From Flavobacteriales bacterium (GTDB lineage: Bacteria > Bacteroidota > Bacteroidia > Flavobacteriales_D > Sanyastnellaceae): a stretch of 36,485 nucleotides of DNA. Made by a program: the position numbers and the translations under genes. The notes below the pieces were generated by a model. The model saw nothing but the letters and a program-made list of their open reading frames with translations. It was not told the origin of the DNA and ran no database searches. The number at the start of each line of letters is the position of its first letter. The first letter of the stretch is position 1. Location: positions 1-36,485 of the forward strand of contig CANHWU010000009.1 of assembly GCA_947464415.1 (NCBI GenBank). Reading direction: 5' to 3'. Positions 36,453 to 36,485 of the stretch are shown piece after piece.

Positions 36453-36485
36453 CGCGATGAAAAGTGCATCTTTGTCAAATGAAAA

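Noticed and set aside
1-36485. tRNA/rRNA genes, CRISPR arrays, IS elements, prophage or toxin-antitoxin modules
   Set aside because: Intergenic gaps are mostly under about 110 bp, with no tRNA-like T-loop motifs, regularly spaced direct repeats, transposase or phage genes noticed by eye.
36458-36485. Possible start of a plus-strand gene (ATGAAAAGTGCA or ATGAAAA) at the right edge
   Set aside because: Only a few codons remain in the window; cannot be supported.

Overview
The window looks like a compact Bacteroidota (Flavobacteriia-type) chromosome segment. It holds about 30 confident genes, many with start/stop overlaps, and several convergent pairs with zero intergenic bases. I see no tRNA, rRNA, CRISPR array, IS element or phage module. 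Left to right: the 3' end of a sigma-54 activator, clpX, priA, clpP, a Wzc-like tyrosine kinase, and a divergent overlapping operon (small Cys-rich protein with a PID-like C-terminal sorting signal, an exosortase-family protease, a membrane partner, and a short 'ABC transporter ATPase'-type protein). These are followed by an M28 peptidase, SDR, nitroreductase, marR-yceI, ABC exporter, acyltransferase, VOC protein, a second SDR, a PhoB/PhoR-like two-component pair, an MBL hydrolase, a large PD40/outer-membrane protein, a DUF6089-like protein, nitronate monooxygenase, a T9SS type B secreted protein, coaX, an outer-membrane protein, lptC, a hemolysin/CorC-like protein, a SurA/PpiD-type PPIase and queA. 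The points most worth a second look are: (1) the exosortase mini-operon with its own adjacent candidate substrate, divergent from a BY-kinase; (2) three TTAAC repeats at exact 11-bp spacing, 10 bp upstream of a -7 box in front of the PhoB-like regulator; (3) a perfect 10-bp inverted repeat in the DUF6089/nitronate monooxygenase intergenic region; (4) a divergent marR promoter region with apparently near-leaderless transcripts and a palindrome; and (5) a 1053-aa protein that looks like a degenerate peptidase-MA domain plus beta-propeller plus barrel.
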